Assembly (NCBI GenBank): GCA_030268105.1
Contig: BSDZ01000011.1
Coordinates: 1,612,001 to 1,676,000 of the forward strand
Reading direction: 5' to 3'
DNA length: 64,000 nucleotides
Source: Volvox africanus
Taxonomy: Eukaryota > Chlorophyta > Chlorophyceae > Chlamydomonadales > Volvocaceae
In this document: positions 36,060-47,393 of the stretch, in pieces
Layout of the letters: every line of letters begins with the position of its first letter
How positions within the stretch are numbered: the stretch's first letter is position 1
Translations under genes and position numbers: made by a program
The notes under the pieces: generated by a model
What the model was told of the DNA's origin: nothing
Database searches by the model: none
The model's input: the letters and a program-made list of their open reading frames with translations, nothing else

Positions 36060-39000
36060 ATGGCGCCGGATCACTCCAGCCTCAGTAACTTTACCGAGAT
36101 CCGGGTGACCCACAGTGACTTCGGTGAGAGTGTTCGCACGCCAGCTGGGGGGAGGGCTGGCTAAGGCGGGTATAAGGGTCACAGTATTAATTTATGCGAT
36201 TCATCACGCGGAGGAGTTATCTTAGCTGGCCAGGTGAAGAGGGTGGCGGCAGGGTGCGCTGGTGCGACGGCGTCGCGGACAGTGCCCTGCCGCTGCACGT
36301 TACCATCGAGTAACCCAACCCAGTGGCGGATGGTTCGCGAGATTAACGGTCATCCGGTCACACTCTTCCCGCACCCCTGGAAGCGCGTTTCCCCACTGCG
36401 CATTCACTGAGCATTTAACCGACCGTGTGCTGGATTTCCTGGTGCTGGCTGTGCTGGGTGATGGGGCAACAACGCAATCGGGTGTAACCTGGAGAGCGGG
36501 AGACGGGACGGGAAGGGAGGGAGGACGGCCTTGTACGGGGACACAGGCTCAGTCTCTGGTTTGTGGATTCCCAAGGGTACTGCAATGCGTGGGGGTATGG
36601 GGGAAGGTTATCGCTTCATATCTGATAATGGAGACAGGACCCGCACTCAACGGTCACCACCTGCTTCAATGGTCATCGAGTTCACCAACAACGCAATATG
36701 TCTCTTGCAATGCATGTTCCACAAAAGCGGCAATATTGTCCTCAGTGGCCTCCTCCGTTGGCTTTAAACCCAATGAAGTTCCTCACTGCCATTGCGCCGC
36801 TCTGTCTGAATGTACCCGTACGTTTCGCCTAAGAACCTCCCCCCTCCCCAACACACACATACACCTCCTCCCTGGGTATTCCCTTCTGCCCATGGCTGAC
36901 GACACTCCTCGTCCGTACTCACACACTCCCCGCCATTTCACTCTGCCCTCACGGGCCTTACGGGCTGCGACAGAGCTGGATGTGAACCTAGGCAAGAAGA
37001 TCATCGAGGGGTATGTCCAGGTACGGCATACACACGGTTTTGACATGGCAGGTGGTTTTGTGTATCGGCCATCGAAACCAAACACCGCACCCGGCCCTGC
37101 TAATATGCTGTGCTATACGTCGAAGTCAAAGGGCCCTCATATGACTCTTTCTAGCGTCCACTCACATTCGGTGGCGCATCTGCTGATTTCCGACTGCGGC
37201 TTTGTCAAGGGGTATTTGAGAGGTAGGGTGCTGCCAAGTCGTGTGGTGTTATCGTGCTTATGTTTCCCCCCCCCACCACCACATTCAATACCCCTTCCCT
37301 CCTCGCCCTTCCCCCCCTTCAGCTTGATGCGATCGCGGAGGTGGACTCCCCCTCCCACCTACTGCTGGACACACGCGACCTGACTATACACCGTGTCGAG
37401 CTCCACTCGCCGCTGCAGTCCCCTCAGGAGCAGGGGGGCCCTATACCACTCAAGTTCCAGATGGACGAGCCGCACAAGGTGAGTGGGGGGGGTGAGAAGG
37501 TATCAGGGCGGCGCACCTGGACGGGGGAGGGGGAAGAGAGGGGGAGGGGGGAGAGAGGGGGAGGAGGGAGAGAGGGGGAAAGGGCGGCGCGCTGCCCGAC
37601 GGTTGAATCCGGTAACGCGCGATTTGCCACTGTGCACATCATACGGCACGACTTTCATCCTCCCACTAGCGCCGGCTCCATCTCCGTGCGCTCTAGCTCT
37701 GTGTTTTCCTCCCAGCACCCCCTATCTCCCCCGTCATGTCGGTTTCCCTCGTCTGTGTGGACAAACCTCCGGTGATGTGTTACTCGGTACTCGGTTCTGC
37801 GACTTAATCGAGCCACCTGGGCGGCCGTCACGTGCAGGTCCTGGGCTCCGCGCTGCGCTTGGAGCTTCCCGCCAACCTGGTCGGCCCACTGACCCGCGGG
37901 TCACGGCTGTCCCTGGGTGTACGTTTTACCACCAGCCCCTCCTCCTCCGCCGTCCAGTTCCTGGATCCCGCTCAGACAGCCGGCGGCCGCCAACCCTACC
38001 TCTTCACGCAGTGTCAGGCAATACACGCACGCTCACTAGTGCCGTGCCAGGACTCCCCGGGCGCCAAGATGTCGTATAGTGCTGTCGTACGTGTACCGCA
38101 ACCGCTGACGGCACTGATGAGCGCGGTACCGGACGAGCAACCGCCAGCGGGTGGTGAGGTTTCCTGTGGGCATCTATCGGGGGACTGGGAGGAAAAGGGG
38201 AGGGAGAACAAATTGCCACGAGTTATGGCGTGCGGCGTTTGGGTTTCGTCGAAACGGGGAAACGGGGGACGTGGAGGGGGAAGAGGGGCGTATCATATGC
38301 CGCTAAGCTCTGGTGGAGTCCTGGGAGGTAGAGGAGGTGGTCCCAGGGGGTAGAGGTTCGCGATCTTTGAGGAAGGTGTCTCCACCTCGTTCCCTCCCGC
38401 CAAGTCCCTTTTCGCGTCCCGGATACGTCCAAACTTCTGGACGAGCGAACCCGCTCGCCGTACAATCCTCCTTTTCCCCCTGTTTCCTCATGCTCCCCTC
38501 CCCCTCCGCTGCAGGTCTCCCCCACCTGGCTGATGTAGAGCCAAACTACCCAACAAATCTGTTCTCATTTTACCAAAAGGTAGGCGCCACCACCGGTGTG
38601 TGTACGGCTGTCGTGTATGTGTGTGTATGTGTATGTAGGGGGGAGGTGCAGGACGAGCGGCCTGCACCTGGCCTGTTTGTCCGTTCAACTTTGCAGGTAC
38701 GACTCCGGAATTCAGCCTGGTTTCGGAGGATCGATTTTCCCTTATTCGGGCCATCCTGACCGCAGCCATCCTCGCCTCCCGCCGCCAACCCCCCACCCAA
38801 CTCCCAGCCCGGCAGCAAGTGCAGCAGCCACCTCCCTCATTCATGTTTAGTCCCAAACCCTAGCCTCCCCCGTGCAGGTCCCCATCGCCCCCTACCTGCT
38901 CGCTCTGGCAGTGGGGGAGCTGTCCAGTGCCACTCTGGGCCCCAGAACCCGGGTGTGGTCGGAGCCCAGCATGGTAGAGGCGGGGGCGTACGAGTTCGCG

Positions 39001-42000
39001 GACACGAATAGGTTCCTGGAGGCGGGTGAGCGGAGGGTCTTGGGGGGAACGGGGAGGAGGGGAGGGGAGGAGGGGAAGAGAGCGGGCAGGAAGCGGGAGG
39101 GGGGGAAAGGGGAGATGGGAGGGGTAGACTGCATGTGTGTATTAACGGAATCCTCATTGGTACGAACGTCATTGTTAGGAAAGTAGGCCGTAATCAATTA
39201 ACCAACCAATTATCCTTTTCTCGCCCGAACCCTCACGCAGGTGAGGCCATTGCCGGGGAGTACGTGTGGGGACGGTACGACCTGCTACTGCTGCCGCCGT
39301 CTTTTCCGTACGGGGGAATGGTATGCAGGGCAGGGCGAGAGGGGGCTTATTGGGACTGGGCATGGAGCTGCAGCCAATAAAACACGGCAACAGTCAGGAA
39401 GATTATGGGCTGCCGATGTGGTAGCGTGTGTGTTTTGCATACGAAAAAACTGCTGTACAGCTCCCGATGGCTATGCGTTTTGGGAATCTCCCCACTTCAC
39501 TGCCATCCATCTGCAGTTCACACCTGCCTCTTCTGACCGCCCAGCCCACTAACTCCCAACCACTAACTGCCAACCCCCCCAGGAGAATCCCTGCCTGACG
39601 TTCGTGACCCCGACCCTTCTGGCGGGAGACAGGTGGGGGGAAGAGGGGGAGCGCAGGTGATGGAGTGTGAGAACGATTTGGCGGGAGGGGGGGGGGTTTG
39701 CCTCCCCGCCACCACTCCTGGGATGGTACCGGCGGGGCTTGCATCTTAAAGAGATGAGGAGGAAAAGAAGAGAGAGTGTTTACAGTTCCTGTACATACAC
39801 GTGCGCACGGGCTTGTGCTCGCCCGAGCTTCACGCCGTGGACCCCCGGAGGCGTCCGCAGAGTCCCTGTTTGCGCATCCCTACCTCCCTACGCCGCCCCC
39901 CCCCCGCCCACCCGGGGCCGGGGAAGGGGTTTTTCCTTCTTAGAGAGTCCTTCTGAGTCGGGTGTACGGCATCCATCAAGAACATCACATTGCCGTCTCC
40001 GATTCCGTTGGCCATCAAATTGCCGTACATTCTCTTGCCCTCCCTCTCCCTCCGCGTTCCCTGGAGCCCTCAGGTCGCTGACCAACGTGGTGGCCCACGA
40101 GATTGCTCACAGCTGGACGGGAAATCTGGTTACGAACGCCACTTGGGAGCACTTCTGGCTCAACGAGGGTGAGGGAGTTCCTGAGGGTTGGTTGGGAGGC
40201 GAGGCGGACGGATACCTACAGCGCCCCTCCCCCTCTTCCAAAACACGCACATGCACGCTTCCGTACAGCCATCTACGGCGCTATGGTCCCCCCAAGGTTG
40301 CTGCCATCCCTTGCTTGTCTGAACCTTAAGATAACAGTTTTCCGGCTCCCTAACCGTATTTCGTTGCTCCCCTAACGGTATTCCGTTGGATCGTACTTAG
40401 GTTTCACGATGTTCCTGGAGCGTAAGATCCTTGGTCGCTTGCACGGCCCGGCCGCCTTTCAGTTCCATGCCTCCCAGGGCGCAGCCAAATTGGCGGCGGA
40501 GGTGGAGCGGCTAGGCGCGGATAATCCGTACACCCGACTGGTTCCGGATCTGTCGGGGGGAGTGGATCCAGACGACGTCTTCTCGAGCATCCCGTGAGGC
40601 CTTTCCGCCTGAGAGGGTGGAGGGGAATGTGTGTGTGTGTGTATGTGTGTGTATGTGTAGCGGTGAGACGGGGATCGGGGGATGTCTACGAGGGAGGGAG
40701 GAACCGGGGAAACAACGAGAAGAACTACTGTTGCGAGCTTGCGACAGTGCACTCGGGTCTCGCTGCCGTACGAATACCGTGTGTTACTCCTCCCCGCTGA
40801 ACGCCATCGTTTGTTCCGTCGCCTCCTTGCCATACTAATCCCTCGTACGAACGCGTCCCTTTCGCTGCTCCTTATGTTGGGCCCTATGCAGTTACGAGAA
40901 GGGCTTCTACTTCCTCTATTACCTTCAGGTGGGCAACTGCGGGCTGGGCTCCAGGGAATGGCAGTAGAGGGGCGGAAAGAAAGCCAAGAAGCTCTTCGAA
41001 TCTGTGACTGGTAGATAATTTAATTAATATGGTGGCATGGAGGTGGCAATGACTTCAATGTCCATTACCTGAAGCTCAAGGTTCGGCACGACGTCTCCTG
41101 CTAGGCATCTCCGTCTTTAACCCTGCCTGTGATGAGCTGTGATGAGCTGTGCTGGTCCATCAGGAGCTGGTGGGGGGCGCGGATGTGTTCGACCCCTTCC
41201 TGGCCGCTTACATTGCGGCACATCAACATACGACCCTCACAAGTGCCGAGTTCCGAAAGTTCTTCGAAGACTACTTCAAAGAGGTGCGCGGAAGAGATGC
41301 TTTCCGTGAGGACTTCCAGAACCCTAGAGTTGATGGATAAGGCCCGACCACCCGCCCATTCCCTGTCCGTGCGTGTCGTTGGTCTTGCAACCCCTCCCCT
41401 TCCGACCTTCAGCTGCATTTGTACCTATTTTCCCCCATGCCCCCCCTTCCCCCCTTCCCCCGGGGCTGAAGGTCCCCGCTGCCCAGACAGTGGACTGGGA
41501 CACGTGGTTCTTCTCTCCAGGCATGCCACCCGTCACGAACACGTACGACACGTCGCTGGCCCAACAGGCGTATGATCTAGCCATGAAATGGCACACATGC
41601 GACGTGATGGGCATTGGATGTGAGTGGCCTGGGTGGGGTGGGGGTGGGAAGAGGCGTTACCGAAACACCGTGTTTGTGTTTTATCGTACTTTCCTGCAGT
41701 TGATGCCCACTTGATGCGTCATACTGCATGCACTTCTGAAGCCACTCAACTGACCGCATTTGACCGCTAGTAAGGAGAGGGCTTCACGGAGACGCCCGCT
41801 TCCCTTCGCTCCACCATGAACTTGTAGCTTAAGGCCGGCTCTGGCACTCTTCTTTCATCCCCCTCTCCTCACACCCGATCTCCTGGGCCCGCCCCTTCAC
41901 CAGCTGACGGTCCCGCGGGCGCCTCCCCTGCTGACGTGGCTGGCTGGTCTTCGGAGCAAATGGTGGCCTTCCTGGATAAGCTGCGCCAGTTCCGGGCACT

Positions 42001-42483
42001 GCAACCAATGCACAAGACGATGACAAAGCGACTGGCCGAGCTGTACGGCATATACGACAGCAATAATTCGGAGATTCGGTGAGCCTCACTGTAAAGGGTA
42101 GGGTTTTCAGGAGCGTTTAGGTCCCTGTAAACTTACATTGGCTATGTGGCCTCTTTAAGACACGCACCTACCATCCACCCACAGCCTGTGCCCAGGCACA
42201 CATATGCCCTGGTATGACTCCTTCCGCCACCTCCCACGGGCCCTACAGTTACTCTTTTTTCAAGCTTGCCATCCCCGCGGAGGACGACCAGGCGCTGTCC
42301 GCCGCTGCCTCAATGCTCCGGAGTCAGGGCAGAATGAAGTTCCTGCGGCCGCTTTACCGGGCCCTACACCGTAGCAAGGCGGGGCGGCAGCTGGCGGAGA
42401 ACACGTTCGCGGACGTGGGTATGTCGTACCACCCGATTGCCCGGAAGATGGTGGCAGCGGATCTAGGGATCAAGGAACAGTAG
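36060..42483 (+). CDS. M1-family metallo-aminopeptidase, leukotriene A4 hydrolase type
   Basis: Fifteen exons chain in phase: 36060-36123, 36974-37020, 37323-37478, 37838-38153, 38515-38579, 38878-39025, 39241-39320, 39583-39632, 40074-40168, 40401-40593, 40892-40928, 41164-41283, 41472-41619, 41904-42078 and 42249-42483, giving 642 codons plus TAG (human LTA4H about 610). Visible landmarks: [48 protein letters not shown]; the substrate-binding [10 protein letters not shown] motif across exons 7-8; zinc motif HEIAH with the downstream glutamate in WLNEG; the proton-donor tyrosine in PYEKGF; and a C-terminal helical domain ([14 protein letters not shown], then [14 protein letters not shown]) typical of the LTA4H/RNPEP branch. 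It should remove N-terminal residues from peptides in the cytosol. Epoxide-hydrolase activity cannot be inferred. The donor at 38150 or 38153 is ambiguous, shifting one residue. An alternative name is aminopeptidase B-like. Confidence 0.94.
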
Positions 42484-43549
42484 CAGTAGCAGTCACGGTA
42501 GCACACTGGTAGCTGCAGTAGCAGCAAGGACGCATGGACGCATTTTGCCAGGTTCCTGGGACCTGGCGTTTGTTGTGCCGTACAAGTGGCGTGCGCAAAC
42601 CCACTGAAGGCTGCTCCATCGCGTAACAAACACAGCGGCTGCAGCCCCTCCCCCCTCTCCCCCGGGGCCGAGGGGCAGGACGTGAACGTGCAGCGCATCT
42701 ATTCGGATCGCGGCGTGGGATGTGAGGCGCGTTGGGACCTTGACCCCCGAGACTGCCGGCCATTTCGTTTGGTCACTGTTTGCATCCAACGGCAATTCCC
42801 TGATGCCGTCTCATTGCCTTTTTGACCAACTTGGTAGGACCTTTCAAATTAGCGTGACCGTTTTGAATCACAGTATAGTAACATGGCATCATCCACCGCC
42901 CTGCTCGCGCCAGAGGTTCATTGGTGCGCATCAAGATACATGGACCATTCATCCCCCATGCTGGGGATATGATGTGATGTGATGTGATGTGATGCAGCAG
43001 CATCCGCACCGAAGCTTGGTCGGGCAATGAGCGATGAAGGCTTGGCCAAATCAACCCCATGACAGCGCATCCAACGGCCATGCCCGGGTGGGCCGCTTTA
43101 CAGGAAGACTGTCCCATCCTCATCCTTGAGTGGGTTCGGATAGCTAAAGTAAGAATACATCCGCCCCTCTACACGGAGCCTCATCCATCTTCATGCGTTG
43201 CGTCAAGGATGCAAGGAAGTATCAAAGTCCTTTTGCCACAAGACATTTGTCGATTTGCCGTATATGTGTGGGAGATACGACCGCACGCCAAAGGAGGCGG
43301 GAATCAACTTGAAGGTTGCGAGACCCACGAGCTAATGAACAAAAGGAACAAACGAACGATCAGGGAAAGATACACGGGAAAGTATAGAAACAGAGTGGGC
43401 ACTTGCTCGCCCTGTCCCCGCGCCCTGACGACTGCACATTTGCACTAATGAAGTATACGAATTCTAAGGTAAATGTGATATCAGTTGACGATTGCTTGAC
43501 ACTTGGAAGCAGCTCTCCATCGACCTCAAGTACCAAGCGAACTGGCGAA
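42484..43549. other. Spacer downstream of the aminopeptidase gene
   Basis: Probable 3' UTR followed by unassigned sequence. There is a short GTGAT tandem run at 42970-42994. No coding region is recognised. Confidence 0.4.
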
Positions 43550-43830
43550 GCGGTGCTTTACTGGCAAGTTACTGAACCCATACTTCAAAACTTTCTTAAA
43601 GTATTGCAATTCGTACTTCAGCATGAGCTGTAAAGGGGACGAGGACCGAGCCTCATGACGGCCGATGGCAACTCGTCACTTCCGAACGTTGCGGCTCACG
43701 CCCTACCTGGAAGATATAAAGTTCAGCAACTTGTTACTGAAATATAATGCCAACACTCAGAAATCTCCGCGACCTGGTTTAGCGTTTATGTGTGTGCGAA
43801 TCATGCATTGCCGCACCGCAAGCGACCAAA
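43550..43830 (+). repeat. Dispersed repeat R1, uninterrupted copy
   Basis: A block running from TTTACTGGCAAGTTACTGAA to GCACCGCAAGCGACC. Diverged copies lie on the minus strand at 51985-52845 (split by a SINE) and on the plus strand at 53152-54610 (split by an LTR). It serves as the empty-site reference for both insertions. Its own identity is unknown; it may be internal transposon sequence. Confidence 0.75.
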
Positions 43831-44734
43831 TAGAACCCTTTTTCTTATGGAACTAGTGTCTGTTCAGCACACCTTAGCATGCTTTATTGCTTTCACCACA
43901 GTTACGAGATGGCACGGAAATAACTACCGTCACCTAATTTGACAACATCTGCATACAGTGGGTGCTACAAATTTGGGCAAGTGATTACCTCACAAAGCTT
44001 GCCGCTTTTTTGCCAGGTTGTTCTTATCTTCATATCTCTGACATTGAATATCGGGTCTTACGCGAACTTCTATCAATTAATAATTAGGCATTCCTCAGAG
44101 ATATACCGTCTGTCAAGACGGTGGCAGTGCGGGAAGCGGGGCAGCAGACCCCGCGACCCGCAATATTAGCGGTAGCTCCATGTATTTCTTGTAGTAAGAT
44201 TATTAAATGTGGTTGAGAAACTCCAATCCTCGCTTAGGGTTCCGCTCTATGCCAGCCAGGCATACTTGCTGTTGTGTGCCTAAGCTATGCACTCGCACTG
44301 TAACGCGGAACCATACACGGTAGTACAGGCGCTAGAGCGCAGCGCCTAAACTATCTCCTGAAGGAAAAGGTTCTGGCCCAGGGGCTCGACGTATGTCAAA
44401 GGCGTCAACAAGCTCCCTGGATGACGCCTGGGCTTCGCCAGCAGAATTTAAGCCTATAAGATGCAACGTAGAAATTTGTTGTATACAGTCCCGTGCTTAC
44501 ACGTAAGAAGAAGGGAGCCTACAGTCTAGGAAAGTTGACGAAGGGAGCCACAACACTCCAGTTCCTTACCCAGAAAACACCCAATAAATAGTACACATTA
44601 GGCATCGAGTATTGCTGGAGCGTTTTCCGTTCAATGGAGCGATAGTCCTGCTGTACGGCCCCTGACGCGATTCCCCATTGGACAGACTTAGCGAACTCCC
44701 AGATGTATTTCGTAGAATAGGGAACATTTCTGCC

Positions 44735-45082
44735 ATGGAGTGCATAGACAACAGCGAGTTTTCACGAGATGGAGACTACGCGCCAACGCGCTTTCAAGCG
44801 CAAGCTGACGCAGTCAACTTATTAGCTGGGGCCAAGACACAGGCACATCCTGAGGCCACTGTAGGCGTACTAACAATGTCGGGAAAGACGCCTCGTGTCT
44901 TGGTTACCCCGACGCCAGATCTTGGTAAAGTCCTGAACTGCATGACGAACATTGAGATTGATGGTGAATGCAACGTCTCGTCATCTGTGCAAATTGCTCA
45001 ATTGGCCTTGAAGCATCGGCAGAACAAAAACCAGCGGCAACGTATCGTCATTTTCGTTTGCAGCCCAGTTACCGAGGATAAG
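44735..45082 (+). pseudogene. Partial RPN10/PSMD4-like VWA domain without introns
   Basis: An uninterrupted frame of about 116 codons reads MECIDNSEFSRDGDYAPTRF, then QAQADAVNLLAGAKTQ, VGVLTMSGKTPRVLVTPTPD, and QIAQLALKHRQNKNQRQRIV ending SPVTEDK. This is the N-terminal half of the von Willebrand A domain of the 26S proteasome ubiquitin receptor RPN10. The usual MVLExx start is replaced by unrelated sequence (GNISAMECIDN; the frame is open back to 44678), and after SPVTEDK there is a GTGCGC that could be a donor but no following exon. It sits between dispersed repeats R1 and R2. It is either a diverged retrocopy or a captured exon; a functional subunit cannot be made from it. Confidence 0.75.
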
Positions 45083-45108
45083 GTGCGCAGTTGACCTTAT
45101 CTGTAACG

Positions 45109-45400
45109 TGGTTAGCTTCGGGGCGGAGGACGAAAATCATGTGCGATGCCACATGGTCGCGTCTCCCGACACCATCCGGAATGTTGGTTGGGGATGACAA
45201 ACGCCTGTACGGTGCCACGTTTCCTGTTTCGCCGCTGGGAGTATACAGGTAGGCGAAAGTCCGTAAGGTGGGTGGCCCTATGACACGGGAAAGGACAGAA
45301 ACTGAAACTTGGCACGTCCTAGAAAGAGCCCTAAAGCCTCCAGGCTCAAACTTAGCTAACTGACGCACCCGCAGTTGGCATTCATTATGTCCTGAAGTAA
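45109..45400. repeat. Dispersed repeat R2, copy 1
   Basis: Matches 54660-54983 with substitutions and small indels, sharing GATGACAAACGCCTGTACGG and the block CTAGAAAGAGCCCTAAAGCC. No protein is recognised. Confidence 0.75.
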
Positions 45401-46305
45401 AATCCTCCTTTTGTGTTCTCTGTTGGGAGCTGGTGATTATGCCTAGGTGGTCAGGGGGCAGGGATGGAGTGCAACCACCCTGCCTCACCTGGTCATGGCT
45501 CGTCAGATTGTAATAGCTAAAACAATTGTTATCTTCATAAAACCCTTACAACCGTTTTGTTCCGTCAATTTGGTGTTCGTTAGGTGTGACATGAAGGGGC
45601 TTATGATTAGACATCCAAAACGGTATTCTCTTCCCCACTTGGTGTCTGCCCCTTTTTCCCCGTCCTCATCACCCCAAGGATGCGACCTCACTCAGCAACA
45701 CCAGCCTTCCGACCCCTCAGCAGCAGCACCAGCAGCCACAACCCCCACACGTTCACTAACGTAAACGCCAACAGTACTAACGACCCACTCAACAACTTCT
45801 CTAACAACCCTGATGCACAGCTCCATCAGGCCAGCAGCACACCCCAGGACCATGGGAGTGCCGGGTGGTGGTGGGGCTGTGGCAGCACAGAGTGTTTCTG
45901 TCAGCCATGCATCGTAGTCTGCCAGCTTCTGGTGGCAGAAAGCAGATCTGGCCCATCAAGTCCTTCCAGAACAAATGGAGGATGGAGGCCCACGAGCAGA
46001 GATGATGGTGACAGGAAGGCAAGTTATGATAAATAATTCAGACAACAAACAATACAGTACAGTTGGTAAATAGCTGAGATCTTCTACTGTCTGGCAATAT
46101 GTATTTATGTCATACTGTCTTATTTCATACTCAATGAAGCTCATTAAGAAAACATATATCTATATCTATCTTTTTTTTACACACATGTATATGTATTGTA
46201 TGTGTTGACTCATAACATACAGGGAAAATGTCATCCTGTTGTCAGCCCAGGCCAGCTGCAGCAGACCAACCATTGATGGTTGGTATGCCTGTCAGTGTTG
46301 GCCTT
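45401..46305. repeat. Dispersed repeat R3, copy 1
   Basis: Closely similar to 60847-61952 from AAAATCCTCC through TTGGTATG..GTCAGTGTTG. This copy is uninterrupted and shows the empty sites of the SINE at 61098 and of the LTR at 61953. It carries no recognisable gene. Confidence 0.85.
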
Positions 46306-46401
46306 GGACTTGTTGTTTGCATCTGACTGGCATCAGGGGTAAAGGAACTGGGTGTGGACTTCACCAAGGTGGCTTTCCCAGAAGGTCAATTGCTTGGTGT
46401 A

Positions 46402-47393
46402 CCTGGAGCAGCAGTGTAATTTGGTTGAGATGCTGCCGTTAAGGCTGGAGACACCACAGTCACCATCACGGACAAGGCCAGCAACACTGTGGTGACTGTT
46501 ATTGACAAGGCCTGCAATACTGCACTCATTGTCGCTGACAAGGCCAGCTACACCGTGGTCACCATTGCTGACAAGGCCAGCAACAGTGTGAGACATGGCT
46601 ATAATCAAAATTATTGTAGCTGGTATGGTCGTGGTAAAATTGATTGACGTGTTTGGCAAAGGCTGTGGACCCCGCCCACCCTGCCCACCACCCCTGTGCC
46701 TGAGCCATATATACAGTCTGCACTGTGATGTTTCCTGCATGACATGATGATGCATTGCCCAGTTGTTGCTGTGCTCATGGGCTGTGGAGGCTGTGAAGGA
46801 TGCATGAGGACCATTCATGCCATGGCATAACACTGCGCTGTCATGTTTTTGTTGTATTTAAAGCATGCCACATACTTGCATCTACACACTAATGCTGTGT
46901 GAGATCCAAGCATGTGGCATGCTTGGATTACAGCAAAAGTATGACAGCGTAGTGTTATGTCATGGCATGGCCTGAATGGTCTTCATGCTTCTCTGGAGAC
47001 CTCCACAGCCCATGAGCACAGCAACAACTGAACAACGCATCATCATGCCATGCAGGAAACATCACAGTGTAGACTGTATATATGGCTCAGGCACAGGGGT
47101 GGTGGGCAGGGTGGGCGGGGTCAACCCCCTTAGCCAAACATGTCAATCAATATTACCACGACCATACCAGCTACACATCAATCATTTTGATTGTAGCTCT
47201 GTCTCACAGTGTTGCTGGCCTTGTCAGCAATGGTGACCACGGTGTAGCTGGCCTTGTCAGTGACAATGAGTGCAGTATTGCAGGCCTTGTCAGTAACAGT
47301 CACCACAGTGTTGCTGGCCTTGTCCGTGATGGTGACTGTGGTGTCTCCAGCCTTAAAGGCAGCATCTCAACCAAATTACACTGCTGCTCCAGG
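46402..47393. mobile_element. Fold-back element: 477-bp inverted arms around a 38-bp loop
   Basis: The left arm 46402-46878 and the right arm 46917-47393 are near-complementary along their length (outer ends CCTGGAGCAGCAGTGTAATT; inner ends at GCATGTGGCATGC-like sequence). Each arm carries about four tandem 33-bp units whose translation repeats VAGLVS. A single-arm fragment lies at 48337-48510. This is the structure of a fold-back transposon or large MITE, or a hairpin RNA source. No transposase is present. Confidence 0.8.
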
